Assembly: GCA_035406685.1 (NCBI GenBank)
Contig: DAONLM010000013.1
Location: forward strand, 1 to 30,179
Direction: 5' to 3'
DNA from: DAONLM01 sp035406685
GTDB lineage: Bacteria; Spirochaetota; GWE2-31-10; MWDO01
Length of the DNA stretch: 30,179 bases
This document shows positions 7,946 through 15,792 of the stretch, piece after piece (the stretch's first letter is position 1; each line of letters starts with the position of its first letter). Under the pieces are notes generated by a model. It ran no database searches. It was not told the origin of the DNA and saw only the letters and a program-made list of their open reading frames with translations. The translations under genes and the position numbers were made by a program.

Positions 7946-8782
7946 ATGAGAAATTTAAGTTTATTAATATTGGTATTAGTGTTAGTATTATCGTGCAGTA
8001 AAAGAGTAGATATACCTTCTTATAAATTTGAAGTTAATCCAAAGAATAATTTAGAAAATATACAACCTTTTTATAAAGAAGGTGATAATAAAAGAGCAAT
8101 TCTATTTATTCATGGATGGACTGGTTCTCCTTCTCATTTAAAAGAGTTGGCTTTATTAATGAATCAAAAAGGTTGGACAGTTTATAATATAATGTTGACA
8201 GGACATGGGACAACTCTTTATGATATGGAGAAAGCAACTTATAAAGATTGGATAAAAGATGCAGAAGATAGTTATAATAAACTTAAAGAGAAATACGATA
8301 GAATAAGTGTAGTTGGTTTATCTATGGGGGGCTCTCTTGCTTTATATCTTGCTTCTAAATATAAAGTAGATAGAGTGGTATGTATTGCACCAGCATTAAT
8401 TCCTAAAAATAAATTTGCCTATTTTGTTCTTTTTTTAAGGCCATTACTGCCAAGATTTAGATTTAGACCTGAGAGGATAATAAAAGAGGGGGAAGCAAGA
8501 GAATATTTGCATGAGTATGTAGGTTCGCCAACCAAAACAATAATAGATCTAATAAAAATTGGCTCTTTAACAAAGAGATCTTTAAAAAATATAGATTCAC
8601 CAGTTCTTGTAATACAATCAAAAAAAGATGAAGCCGTTGACCCAAAAGTACCAGAAATAATTATGAAAAAGATAAAGAGCAATAATAAAAAGATCTTATG
8701 GCTTGAGAATTCAAGGCATATTTCAACAACAGATATTGAAAGAGATAAAATATACGACGAGATCATAAATTTCTTAGAATAG
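7946..8782 (+). CDS. Alpha/beta-hydrolase lipoprotein (carboxylesterase/monoglyceride-lipase type)
   Basis: Membrane-anchored serine hydrolase of 278 residues. The N-terminus (RNLSLLILVLVLVLSCSK) is a lipoprotein signal with lipobox VLSC and lipidated C17. FIHGWTGSPSHLKELA (54-69) gives the oxyanion-hole HG motif. The nucleophile elbow is GLSMGG with S126. D228 (QSKKDEAVD) and H258 (ENSRHIS) complete the triad in the usual order. The cap region around residues 150-200 is short, as in carboxylesterase Est30 and monoacylglycerol lipases. It probably acts on short acyl esters or lysolipids at the cell envelope; the substrate is not shown. It lies downstream of the basic-tailed hypothetical protein and converges on flgL. 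Confidence 0.82.
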   Translation: MRNLSLLILVLVLVLSCSKRVDIPSYKFEVNPKNNLENIQPFYKEGDNKRAILFIHGWTGSPSHLKELALLMNQKGWTVYNIMLTGHGTTLYDMEKATYKDWIKDAEDSYNKLKEKYDRISVVGLSMGGSLALYLASKYKVDRVVCIAPALIPKNKFAYFVLFLRPLLPRFRFRPERIIKEGEAREYLHEYVGSPTKTIIDLIKIGSLTKRSLKNIDSPVLVIQSKKDEAVDPKVPEIIMKKIKSNNKKILWLENSRHISTTDIERDKIYDEIINFLE

Positions 8783-8819
8783 TAAGTACGACAGTTATTC
8801 TATGATTTAATTGATTTTT

Positions 8820-8891
8820 ATATCCTATTCTTTTGAAGGAGGATATCTATATAAAAAAATGGGATATCCCCTCAAATACATGGGATATCCC
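8820..8891. repeat. GATATC palindrome cluster 4
   Basis: Between the convergent hydrolase and flgL genes. An inverted repeat ATATCCT (8820-8826) / AGGATAT (8840-8846) forms a hairpin, followed by GGATATCT (8841-8848) and two exact GGGATATCCC copies (8861-8870 and 8882-8891), both inside the longer word ATGGGATATCCC. The position suggests a role at the ends of both transcripts. Confidence 0.75.
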
Positions 8892-8958
8892 ATTGTATAA
8901 AATAAACTTAATTTAATAAATTATAAACTAAAAATTACTTTTTAAAATTAAGATTTAT

Positions 8959-10209
8959 CTATCTTAAAAAATCCATAAGTGTGGTTTTTGTTATTCTTGC
9001 AAGACTGCCTAATGCTGTCTTATGAGCAAATTCAAGCATATTTAAATTTGTAATTGCTTCAGCAATGTCAACATCTTCTATCTTTGTCAATGTCTCTGTA
9101 TATGCTATCTTATCATCACCAAGTCTTTTTTCTAAATATTTCAACCTATTATCTATTGCCCCTGTTTCAGCTATATGATAAGTAAGATTATCTATTGCAA
9201 GATCAATACTTCCTAAAAATCTTCCTCCTATATCCTCCTGATTATTCTGTAAAAAAGCATCTCTTAACCCAATTAAGATATCAAAGATAGATCCACTTAT
9301 TACAGTTGCTGTTGGTTCATAATTATCTGGTCCTATTTGTCTTCCTTTTTCGAGTATTCCAAGATCCTGTAATAATGTACCACCCTCTATGTCAGCTAGT
9401 TCAAGTTTATGAGGCTTTGTTGTCTTTAATACAAGTCCACCATTCACAATATCAACAGAAGCAGTAACAGCAGCAGGGGATCTATTTATTTTATCCATTA
9501 TAGCATAAATATTATCGCCAGCCTTAAATTCAATTCTATTGCCATCAATCATAATAACCTGATCCTGTGTTAATCTAAAATTGGCAGTATTTACAGCAGA
9601 ATATATCTGAAATTGTTCTCCCCAGAATGCTTCACTACCTGGCATGCCTGTTGCAATGTATTCACCAGTATCCATCTCTCTTAATTGTTTACCATTATCA
9701 CCAAGATATCTTACCTCTTTTATCATTGATTGATTTATGCCTCTCACAGCCCCTTCTAATGTCTCAAATGGTTTTGTATATTTCTGATATCCACTAAAAA
9801 GAAAATTGCCCTTATACTTTGAATTGGCATTAAGGATAACATCTCTTAACAATTGATCAACTTCAATTGCCATTTTTTTTCTATCCTCTTCTGTATATAT
9901 GCCGTTTGCCCCCTGAACGGCAAGTTCTCTTACTCTCTGTAAAATTTGAATTGTATCATTAATCTTTACTTCAATAAGAGATCTTTCAGATTCGCCATCC
10001 TGTATATTTCTTATATACTGATCTATCTTATGAATTTTAGTATGAATTGTCATTGCCTGAGTAACATCCACAACATTCTCTCTTGGCAGTCTATCTTTTT
10101 TACCAGTATTAATTTGCTGGTTTACCTTATCCATAGAATATTCTCTATTATTTAAATGAAATACTCCATTTTCATTTGGCATATTTGTGCTTATTCTGTA
10201 AATACTCAT
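8959..10209 (-). CDS. flgL: Flagellar hook-filament junction protein FlgL (HAP3)
   Basis: Structural protein joining the hook to the filament. The 416 residues have the flagellin-like N-terminus RISTNMPNENGVFHLNN and the helical region around residues 30-140 (VRELAVQGANGIY, a classic flagellin/FlgL signature). At the C-terminal end, TKIEDVDIAEAITNLNMLEF and a leucine-rich helix form the D0 coiled coil. The central part (about 200-300) holds a hook-IN-like beta domain. It is longer than the enterobacterial protein (about 317 residues), as is usual in spirochaetes. It is the last gene of flgN-flgK-flgL, starting two bases after flgK. The fliW-csrA genes often found next to flgL in other bacteria are absent; the neighbour is a convergent hydrolase. 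Confidence 0.93.
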   Translation of the reverse strand: MSIYRISTNMPNENGVFHLNNREYSMDKVNQQINTGKKDRLPRENVVDVTQAMTIHTKIHKIDQYIRNIQDGESERSLIEVKINDTIQILQRVRELAVQGANGIYTEEDRKKMAIEVDQLLRDVILNANSKYKGNFLFSGYQKYTKPFETLEGAVRGINQSMIKEVRYLGDNGKQLREMDTGEYIATGMPGSEAFWGEQFQIYSAVNTANFRLTQDQVIMIDGNRIEFKAGDNIYAIMDKINRSPAAVTASVDIVNGGLVLKTTKPHKLELADIEGGTLLQDLGILEKGRQIGPDNYEPTATVISGSIFDILIGLRDAFLQNNQEDIGGRFLGSIDLAIDNLTYHIAETGAIDNRLKYLEKRLGDDKIAYTETLTKIEDVDIAEAITNLNMLEFAHKTALGSLARITKTTLMDFLR

Positions 10210-10211
10210 AG

Positions 10212-12113
10212 TTATACTCCTAATCTAAAAATTATAGTTTCAATCATTTTATCGACTTCTGCAACAAATTTTGCACTTGCATTATAACCATGCTGAAATT
10301 TAATAAGATTTGCAAATTCTTCATCAACATTGACACCGCTTATTGACTTTCTTATATTTTCAAGATTTTGTACAAGAAGTTCAGCGCTCTTAAATCCTTT
10401 TTCAGCATGACTACCTCTTGATCCTATATCTGCTATTATCATTTCAAAATATTCTGAGAAAGTTAAAGACATTCCAACCATAACTTTTGAGTGTTTTAAA
10501 GAAGAAATTCTTAAAGCATTTTCAGAATCCCCCACACCATTTGATAGATCTTTTATTCCATCACCATTTGTATCAATTCCACTTGCTGCTGCAATATAAG
10601 AGATATCTGATTTAATCTTTTGATCTACTTCCATATATGCTGATGGATGAACTTGAGGTGCGACACTCCATTGAGCAAGATTATCAAATTGATTTACCTG
10701 ATTTATATTCTCCCAGTTAAATGCACCAGCATCGCCAGATTCTCTTAATATACCAGCATATCCAGTCAAGAATAAACCATCGTCTCTTAAATTTCTTATT
10801 ACAAAATCTGGATTTTCTCTATTTAACTCGTAATCTGCTTTTATTGTTAGTTTGCTTTGAGGATTTAAAAAAGCATTTACCCTTGCCCCTGATTCATTAA
10901 TCCTTCTTATTACCTGTTCGAGTGTATCTGTTTCATAATAGGCAATATCTATTCCATTTATATTCATTGTCCCTCTTATGCCAATCTTATCATAAAGTTC
11001 GAGTTTATTCTTACCAGAGACCCTGAATATATAAGTAGAATCATCTACCCCATCTCTGTTTCTATCATAATTACCTGCTGGATCTGTTACAAAAGGAAAC
11101 TCAACAAAAAAGTTATTGCCAGTTTTACTATTTAGTCCAAACCCATCTCTATGAATCTCATTTACAAGATCAGTAACATTTGCTGCAAAAGAGTCAATCT
11201 TTTTTATTTCATAGTAAAGATCAACATCTCTTAATTCGAGTAGTGCGGAAAGTTCTCCACCTCTTACAACCAATTTTTCGCCATCCTTCCAGTAAACATC
11301 ATAATATCCGTCATTTTCTGCATTTGCCACAAGATTTAATTTTTCATATTTCTGTCCCTGAACAAGATGTCTTCCACCGATATAGATAATTAGCTCATCA
11401 TTATCCTCTCTTGATATCTGAATGTCTGCTATCTTTGATAATTTATCGATTAGCCTATCCCTTTCATCTCTTAAATCATTTGGATTATCTCCAATTGCTT
11501 CACTTCGTAAAATTCTATCGTTAAGATGTGCAATTTTTTTTGCTATATCATTTATCTCATTTACTCTATTTTGTATTTCAAGATCAACATTATTCCTTAA
11601 ATCAGTAAATTGGTTATAATGAAGTCTCACACTATGAGTAAGAATATTTGCTCTCTCGAGTAAAACTGTTCTTGCTGACTTTTCATCTGGATGATTTGCT
11701 AAATCCTGCCAGCCAGACATAAAATCATCAAATGCCTTTCTTAAATTTGTGGTAAGCTTTGAATCATTATAAATAGTCGGTTCAGAATATATTAATTCCA
11801 TTTGATGAATATATTTATTTCTTATTTCATAATAGCCAAGATCTTTTCTTTCAAATATCAGTCTATTATCAATTAAGACATCTCTTACTCTTACTATATT
11901 TTGAGTAATTACCCCCTGTCCCATCTGTCCTGCTCTTTCTTCTCTTGTCATATCTGGCATAAATATTGGCTCATATTCCTGTAAATTAATAACCTGACGG
12001 GTATATCCTTCTGTATTAAGATTGTTAAGATTATGACCCGTGACATTCGTTGCCTGAGTATGAGTTATTAAAGATCTTTTTCCCATTTCTATTCCATGAA
12101 ATGTTGATACCAT
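10212..12113 (-). CDS. flgK: Flagellar hook-associated protein FlgK (HAP1)
   Basis: First hook-filament junction protein, 633 residues, exported by the flagellar type III system. The N-terminus STFHGIEMGKRSLITHTQAT followed by NVTGHNLNNLNTEGYTRQ is the rod/hook-family signature that packs as the D0 coiled coil. The C-terminus (SGVNVDEEFANLIKFQHGYN, then a heptad helix to MIETIIF) is the partner half and diagnostic for FlgK. The middle 300 residues are variable. A strong AAGGAGG lies before the ATG. It lies between flgN (ten bases upstream) and flgL (two bases downstream), so one transcript encodes the two junction proteins and their chaperone. Confidence 0.95.
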   Translation of the reverse strand: MVSTFHGIEMGKRSLITHTQATNVTGHNLNNLNTEGYTRQVINLQEYEPIFMPDMTREERAGQMGQGVITQNIVRVRDVLIDNRLIFERKDLGYYEIRNKYIHQMELIYSEPTIYNDSKLTTNLRKAFDDFMSGWQDLANHPDEKSARTVLLERANILTHSVRLHYNQFTDLRNNVDLEIQNRVNEINDIAKKIAHLNDRILRSEAIGDNPNDLRDERDRLIDKLSKIADIQISREDNDELIIYIGGRHLVQGQKYEKLNLVANAENDGYYDVYWKDGEKLVVRGGELSALLELRDVDLYYEIKKIDSFAANVTDLVNEIHRDGFGLNSKTGNNFFVEFPFVTDPAGNYDRNRDGVDDSTYIFRVSGKNKLELYDKIGIRGTMNINGIDIAYYETDTLEQVIRRINESGARVNAFLNPQSKLTIKADYELNRENPDFVIRNLRDDGLFLTGYAGILRESGDAGAFNWENINQVNQFDNLAQWSVAPQVHPSAYMEVDQKIKSDISYIAAASGIDTNGDGIKDLSNGVGDSENALRISSLKHSKVMVGMSLTFSEYFEMIIADIGSRGSHAEKGFKSAELLVQNLENIRKSISGVNVDEEFANLIKFQHGYNASAKFVAEVDKMIETIIFRLGV

Positions 12114-12123
12114 AAATGCCTCC

Positions 12124-12585
12124 TTAAATTACCTTGTTTAATACAACAGAACTATTTTCCCAGATATTGCTGGTTTTTTTCATCTCTCTTGTGTATGTAT
12201 CATTGTTTCCTTTTATATTGAAGAGTTTCTCAAGCTTTTGTTTTGCTGTAAAAAGATGATCATTTAAGAGTTGAGAATTAGTATATTCCATCTGTTTATA
12301 TTCTTCTACCATCTCTTTTAACTTTTTTTTCAAATTTATTATGTCCTTGTCTTCAATCTTTTTTAATACTCCATAAAATTCTTTTAATTCATTATCCTTT
12401 TTGTTTAAAAATTCAACGATCTCAGCCTGTTCATTTGCAAGATAGAATACATTATTCCATTCCATATTAAGAATTGATTTTTGCCGTTGTCTCGTAATAT
12501 CGAGTAGTTTTTCAAAAATACATACAAGACTAATTAAAATTGATTTTAATTGAATTGATTGATCAACTGATAGATTAATCGCCAT
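12124..12585 (-). CDS. flgN: Flagellar export chaperone FlgN
   Basis: Small helical chaperone (153 residues) expected to hold FlgK and FlgL in an export-ready state. The sequence is almost entirely alpha-helical and charged, with leucine heptads (LFTAKQKLEKLFNI) near the C-terminal end, where FlgN proteins bind their substrates. Primary-sequence similarity in this family is weak; the call rests on size, helical content and position directly before flgK. A GGAGG site precedes the start. It is the first gene behind the sigma-28-like promoter. Confidence 0.8.
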   Translation of the reverse strand: MAINLSVDQSIQLKSILISLVCIFEKLLDITRQRQKSILNMEWNNVFYLANEQAEIVEFLNKKDNELKEFYGVLKKIEDKDIINLKKKLKEMVEEYKQMEYTNSQLLNDHLFTAKQKLEKLFNIKGNNDTYTREMKKTSNIWENSSVVLNKVI

Positions 12586-12620
12586 CCTTGGCCTCCTAAA
12601 AAATTAAAATATCATTAAAG

Positions 12621-12647
12621 AGATCGGCATTCTAAAAAAATTCTTAA
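12621..12647 (-). promoter_or_regulatory. Sigma-28 (FliA)-like promoter of flgN-flgK-flgL
   Basis: On the minus strand TTAA (12647-12644), a 15-bp spacer and GCCGATCT (12628-12621) closely match the known flagellar sigma-28 consensus TAAA-N15-GCCGATAA. It lies 36 bp before the flgN start. This is the expected class of promoter for late flagellar genes. Confidence 0.6.
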
Positions 12648-12677
12648 TTATTTTTATATAATTTTTGTTTTAAAAAT

Positions 12678-12773
12678 GGGATATCCTAATATATAATAGG
12701 AGATATCTTGATAATATAACGATTATTTTATATTATATTAAAAAATCAAGGGGGATATCCCCATGGGATATCT
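12678..12773. repeat. GATATC palindrome cluster 5
   Basis: Four copies: GGGATATCC (12678-12686), GGAGATATC (12699-12707), the 12-bp perfect palindrome GGGGATATCCCC (12751-12762) and GGGATATCT (12765-12773). It is the only cluster between divergent genes, and the last intergenic cluster in the window. Confidence 0.75.
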
Positions 12774-12858
12774 ATTAAAAATTATATAGTATAACTTTAA
12801 TTTATATTTCTTATTTTGAACTAAAATTAAAATAATATTTTATTATAAACAAATAAAA

Positions 12859-12887
12859 TTGACAGACTCTTAAATCTTTGATATTAA
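12859..12887 (+). promoter_or_regulatory. Sigma-70 promoter giving a leaderless or near-leaderless transcript
   Basis: TTGACA (12859-12864), 17-bp spacer, TATTAA (12882-12887). The ATG at 12897 begins only ten bases after the -10 box, so transcription should start at or within a few bases of the start codon. No ribosome-binding site is present. Confidence 0.65.
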
Positions 12888-12896
12888 CATTAAAAC

Positions 12897-14204
12897 ATGA
12901 GAGCAATAGATATTATTATAAAAAAAAGAGATGGATTAGAATTAACAGAAGAAGAGATATCTTTTTTCATAAAAGAGTATGTTTCTTCTAATATCCCGGA
13001 TTATCAGATGGCTTCCTTACTTATGGCGATCTTTTTAAAAGGTATGACTTTTAATGAGATAGCATTTCTTACAAGGGCAATGATTGATTCTGGGGATAAA
13101 ATAGATCTTTCAATGATAAAAGAGTTAAAGGTGGATAAACATTCTACTGGTGGGGTAGGGGATAAAATAAGTATAATACTTGCTCCAATAGTTGCATCCT
13201 GTGGTGTAAAGGTGCCAATGATGAGTGGTAGAGGATTGGGACATACTGGTGGAACACTCGATAAGCTTCAATCAATTAAAGGATATAGAGTTTCTTTTGA
13301 ATATGATGAGATTATAAAAATTCTTAGAGAATGTAATTATATAATGATGGGTCAGACAGATAAAATAGTACCTGCTGATAAGAGGATGTATGCTTTAAGA
13401 GATGTTACTGGAACCGTTGAATCTATTCCCCTAATTACCTCATCTATTGTCTCTAAAAAGATTGCAGAAGGGATAGATGCTCTTGTTATGGATATAAAGG
13501 CCGGGAAAGGAGCATTTATGAAAAGTTTAGAACAGGCAAGAGAACTTGCCAATTCAATAATAAAGACAGTTGATTTATTAGGTAAAAAAGCAGAAGTTTT
13601 AATTACAGATATGAATCAACCTCTCGGTAGGACAATTGGCAATTTATTAGAAGTAAAAGAGTGCTATGAGATATTATCTTCAAAGTATGATGATAATAAT
13701 CCTTTAACAAAAGATATAATAGAGATCACAGTTAGGCTTGCAGAAAAGATGCTTTTACTATCCGGTAAGGTAAAAGATAAAAAGGATGCTAAGGTTCTTA
13801 TAATTGACTCAATAAATAGTGGAAAGGCACTGGAATATTTTAAGAAAAATGTAGAACTTCAAGGAGGAGATATTCAAAAAATTTATAACACTGGTTATAG
13901 ATATAAGTATGAATTAAAAGCAGAAAGAGAAGGTTATATTGAGGAGATAGATGCCTTTAATTTTGGAACTGCTGCTATGCTTTTAGGTGCTGGTAGAAAA
14001 AAATTAGATGATATAATTGATCCTTATTGTGGAATTGAGTTTTTTAAGAAATATAATTGTAAGGTAAAAAAGAATGAGACAATAGCAAATATTTATTATA
14101 ACAATGAAGAGAATATAGAGAGTGCGATTAATTTATGTAAGTGTGGAATAAAGATTTCTGGAACTACTCTACCAGAAAAGAGTTATATTATAGAGGAATT
14201 ATAA
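12897..14204 (+). CDS. deoA: Thymidine / pyrimidine-nucleoside phosphorylase
   Basis: Salvage enzyme that splits pyrimidine nucleosides with phosphate into base and (deoxy)ribose-1-phosphate. The 435 residues match the family length. The phosphate-binding motif KHSTGGVGDK (81-90) and the signature SGRGLGHTGGTLDK (110-123) are intact. An N-terminal helical domain (1-65) and a C-terminal alpha/beta domain (about 340-435, the PYNP C-terminal domain) are visible. Residues separating DeoA from the broader-specificity Pdp cannot be judged by eye, so deoA is provisional. The stop codon directly abuts the next ATG, so it is translationally coupled to the HAD phosphatase. The promoter predicts a leaderless mRNA. 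Confidence 0.92.
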   Translation: MRAIDIIIKKRDGLELTEEEISFFIKEYVSSNIPDYQMASLLMAIFLKGMTFNEIAFLTRAMIDSGDKIDLSMIKELKVDKHSTGGVGDKISIILAPIVASCGVKVPMMSGRGLGHTGGTLDKLQSIKGYRVSFEYDEIIKILRECNYIMMGQTDKIVPADKRMYALRDVTGTVESIPLITSSIVSKKIAEGIDALVMDIKAGKGAFMKSLEQARELANSIIKTVDLLGKKAEVLITDMNQPLGRTIGNLLEVKECYEILSSKYDDNNPLTKDIIEITVRLAEKMLLLSGKVKDKKDAKVLIIDSINSGKALEYFKKNVELQGGDIQKIYNTGYRYKYELKAEREGYIEEIDAFNFGTAAMLLGAGRKKLDDIIDPYCGIEFFKKYNCKVKKNETIANIYYNNEENIESAINLCKCGIKISGTTLPEKSYIIEEL

Positions 14205-14855
14205 ATGAAATTTAAATGTTTAATAATAGATCATGATGATACAGCTGTTAATAGTACTCCTTTTCTTCATTATCCAGCATATATTGAGGCAATGAAGATT
14301 TTAAGGCCAAAGCATAATATTCTTTCACTTGAAGAATATTTTATTAAAAATTTTGATCCTGGCCTTAGTAATTTTTTTAGGAATGAATTAAATATGAATG
14401 AAGAGGAGTTAATTGTTGAATATAATATTTGGCGAGAGTTTATAAAAAATAGAATGCCAGAATTTTTTGATGGTTTTATTGATCTATTAAAAGAGTTTAA
14501 GGGAAAAGGTGGGACAATTGTCGTTGCCTCGCATTCTGATAGAGATATAATAGAAAGAGATTACAGAAGGGTCTCTTTTATGCCAGATTTAATCTTTGGA
14601 TGGGATAAAGATGAAAAAAAAAGAAAGCCGAGTGAATACATTGTATTAGAGGTAATAGAAAAATTTAAGATATCCCCTGAGGAAATTCTTATTATTGATG
14701 ATTTAAAATCTGGCTTAATAATGGCTAAAAATAGTAATGTAAAATTTGGTGCTGCTCTTTGGGCACATAATATTTCTAAAATTATAGAATATATGAAAAA
14801 AGAAAGTAATTATTTTTTTAAGTCCATTGAAGATTTAAAAGAGATAATATTTTAA
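14205..14855 (+). CDS. HAD-superfamily phosphatase
   Basis: Haloacid-dehalogenase hydrolase of 216 residues, probably a small-molecule phosphatase. Motif I is DHDDT (nucleophile D9, acid/base D11), motif II VASHS, motif III the lysine of RKPSEY, and motif IV IDDLKSG. The helical insert between motifs I and II (about 17-95) is a C1 cap, as in phosphoglycolate-phosphatase-like enzymes. It starts immediately after the phosphorylase stop codon, using GAGGAA inside that gene as its ribosome-binding site. The coupling suggests a role in nucleoside or sugar-phosphate metabolism, for example removing phosphate from a product of the salvage reaction, but the substrate is unproven. Confidence 0.82.
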   Translation: MKFKCLIIDHDDTAVNSTPFLHYPAYIEAMKILRPKHNILSLEEYFIKNFDPGLSNFFRNELNMNEEELIVEYNIWREFIKNRMPEFFDGFIDLLKEFKGKGGTIVVASHSDRDIIERDYRRVSFMPDLIFGWDKDEKKRKPSEYIVLEVIEKFKISPEEILIIDDLKSGLIMAKNSNVKFGAALWAHNISKIIEYMKKESNYFFKSIEDLKEIIF

Positions 14856-14897
14856 AAATATATTCATAATGAACATTAAATAAAGATAGGGGTTTTT

Positions 14898-15719
14898 ATG
14901 GGAGTTTTTTCAATTTTTTCTCAAAATATAGTTAATAATGAATATGTCTTTTTTGATGTTGAAACAACGGGCTTTTATCCTTTCTGTGGAGATAGAATAA
15001 TAGAGATAGCAATGATAAAGGTGAGAAATGGCAATATAATTGATAGATTGGAGATGCTCTTAAATCCGGAAATGCCTATTCCAGAAGAGGCAAAGAGTAT
15101 TCATAATATAGATGATGAGATTCTTAAAGATAAGCCAATATTTTCTTCTGATATTGCCAAAAGGTTATTGGATTTTATTGGTAAAGCAATACTTGTTGCT
15201 CATAATGCAAGTTTTGATATAGGATTTTTATCAATGGAGATGGCTAGACTTGGATTTATCTATGAAGACTGGAAGGCAATAGATACATTAAAAATGGCAA
15301 GAAGTGCCTTTCCTTATGAGAAAAGGCATAATTTAGAGTCTATGGTAAAAAGATACAATTTAGAAATTGATAATGAATTTCATAGGGCTGGTTTTGATAC
15401 AGAACAATTGATGAAGGTTTTTTTTAGTCTAATAGATGAAGAGGAATTTAGAAATAAAAATATTGATACTCTTATTAAAAAATATGGCTTTTGTGGTGCT
15501 GGAATTTATAAATTTATCTCTGCTGTAATTAGAGAGGCAATAATTGAAAAAAGAGAAATATCTGGTAGATATAAAAAAAGAGATGGTGAGATTGTAGATA
15601 TATCTGTTATTCCAAAAGCTCCGGTTTGGGCGAATGATAAATGGTTTTTGTTAGCAAATTATACAGATAGTGGAAAAGAGGTGGTATTATATTGTCAAAA
15701 TTTTATTGAGTTAAGATAA
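14898..15719 (+). CDS. DEDDh 3'-5' exonuclease (DnaQ-like) with extra C-terminal domain
   Basis: The N-terminal 180 residues are a DnaQ/epsilon-type exonuclease. Exo I is FFDVETTG (D20, E22), Exo II is AHNASFDIGF (D107), and Exo III is HRAGFD (H162, D167). All four carboxylates and the histidine are present, so it should be active on DNA or RNA 3' ends. Residues about 190-273 are not part of that fold. The run AIIEKREISGRYKKRDGE, VIPKAPVW and DKWFLLANYTDSGKEVV resembles a WYL-type beta-barrel, with WFL in place of WYL (inference). It is 42 bp after the HAD gene and may be the third gene of that operon. The length (273) is longer than a stand-alone epsilon core. Confidence 0.82.
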   Translation: MGVFSIFSQNIVNNEYVFFDVETTGFYPFCGDRIIEIAMIKVRNGNIIDRLEMLLNPEMPIPEEAKSIHNIDDEILKDKPIFSSDIAKRLLDFIGKAILVAHNASFDIGFLSMEMARLGFIYEDWKAIDTLKMARSAFPYEKRHNLESMVKRYNLEIDNEFHRAGFDTEQLMKVFFSLIDEEEFRNKNIDTLIKKYGFCGAGIYKFISAVIREAIIEKREISGRYKKRDGEIVDISVIPKAPVWANDKWFLLANYTDSGKEVVLYCQNFIELR

Positions 15720-15726
15720 AAATAAA

Positions 15727-15765
15727 TTTATTCTTAGTGTTATTTTATGTTTGAGTAAGAATAAA
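15727..15765 (+). terminator. Weak AT-rich hairpin after the exonuclease gene
   Basis: TTTATTCTTA (15727-15736) and TAAGAATAAA (15756-15765) are perfect inverted repeats with a 19-base loop. The stem is nearly all A/T, so terminator function is uncertain. Confidence 0.3.
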
Positions 15766-15792
15766 GTAAAAACTATAAGAAAAGAGGTGGTT

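Larger units (their letters stand above)
12586..12896. other. Divergent intergenic region flgN / nucleoside phosphorylase
   Basis: 311 bp without coding potential. From left to right it contains the sigma-28-like promoter for flgN-flgK-flgL, palindrome cluster 5 (12678-12773) and a sigma-70 promoter for the phosphorylase gene. The palindromes therefore lie between two divergent promoters. Confidence 0.7.

Noticed and set aside
8419..8766. 115-residue minus-strand reading frame opposite the hydrolase
   Set aside because: It is antisense to a gene with an intact catalytic triad, has no promoter or ribosome-binding site, and its composition is that of a reverse-frame shadow.
14667..14678. GATATCCCC inside the HAD phosphatase gene as a further palindrome copy
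   Set aside because: It encodes ordinary conserved residues (KISPEE) in frame and lacks the second half of the palindrome.
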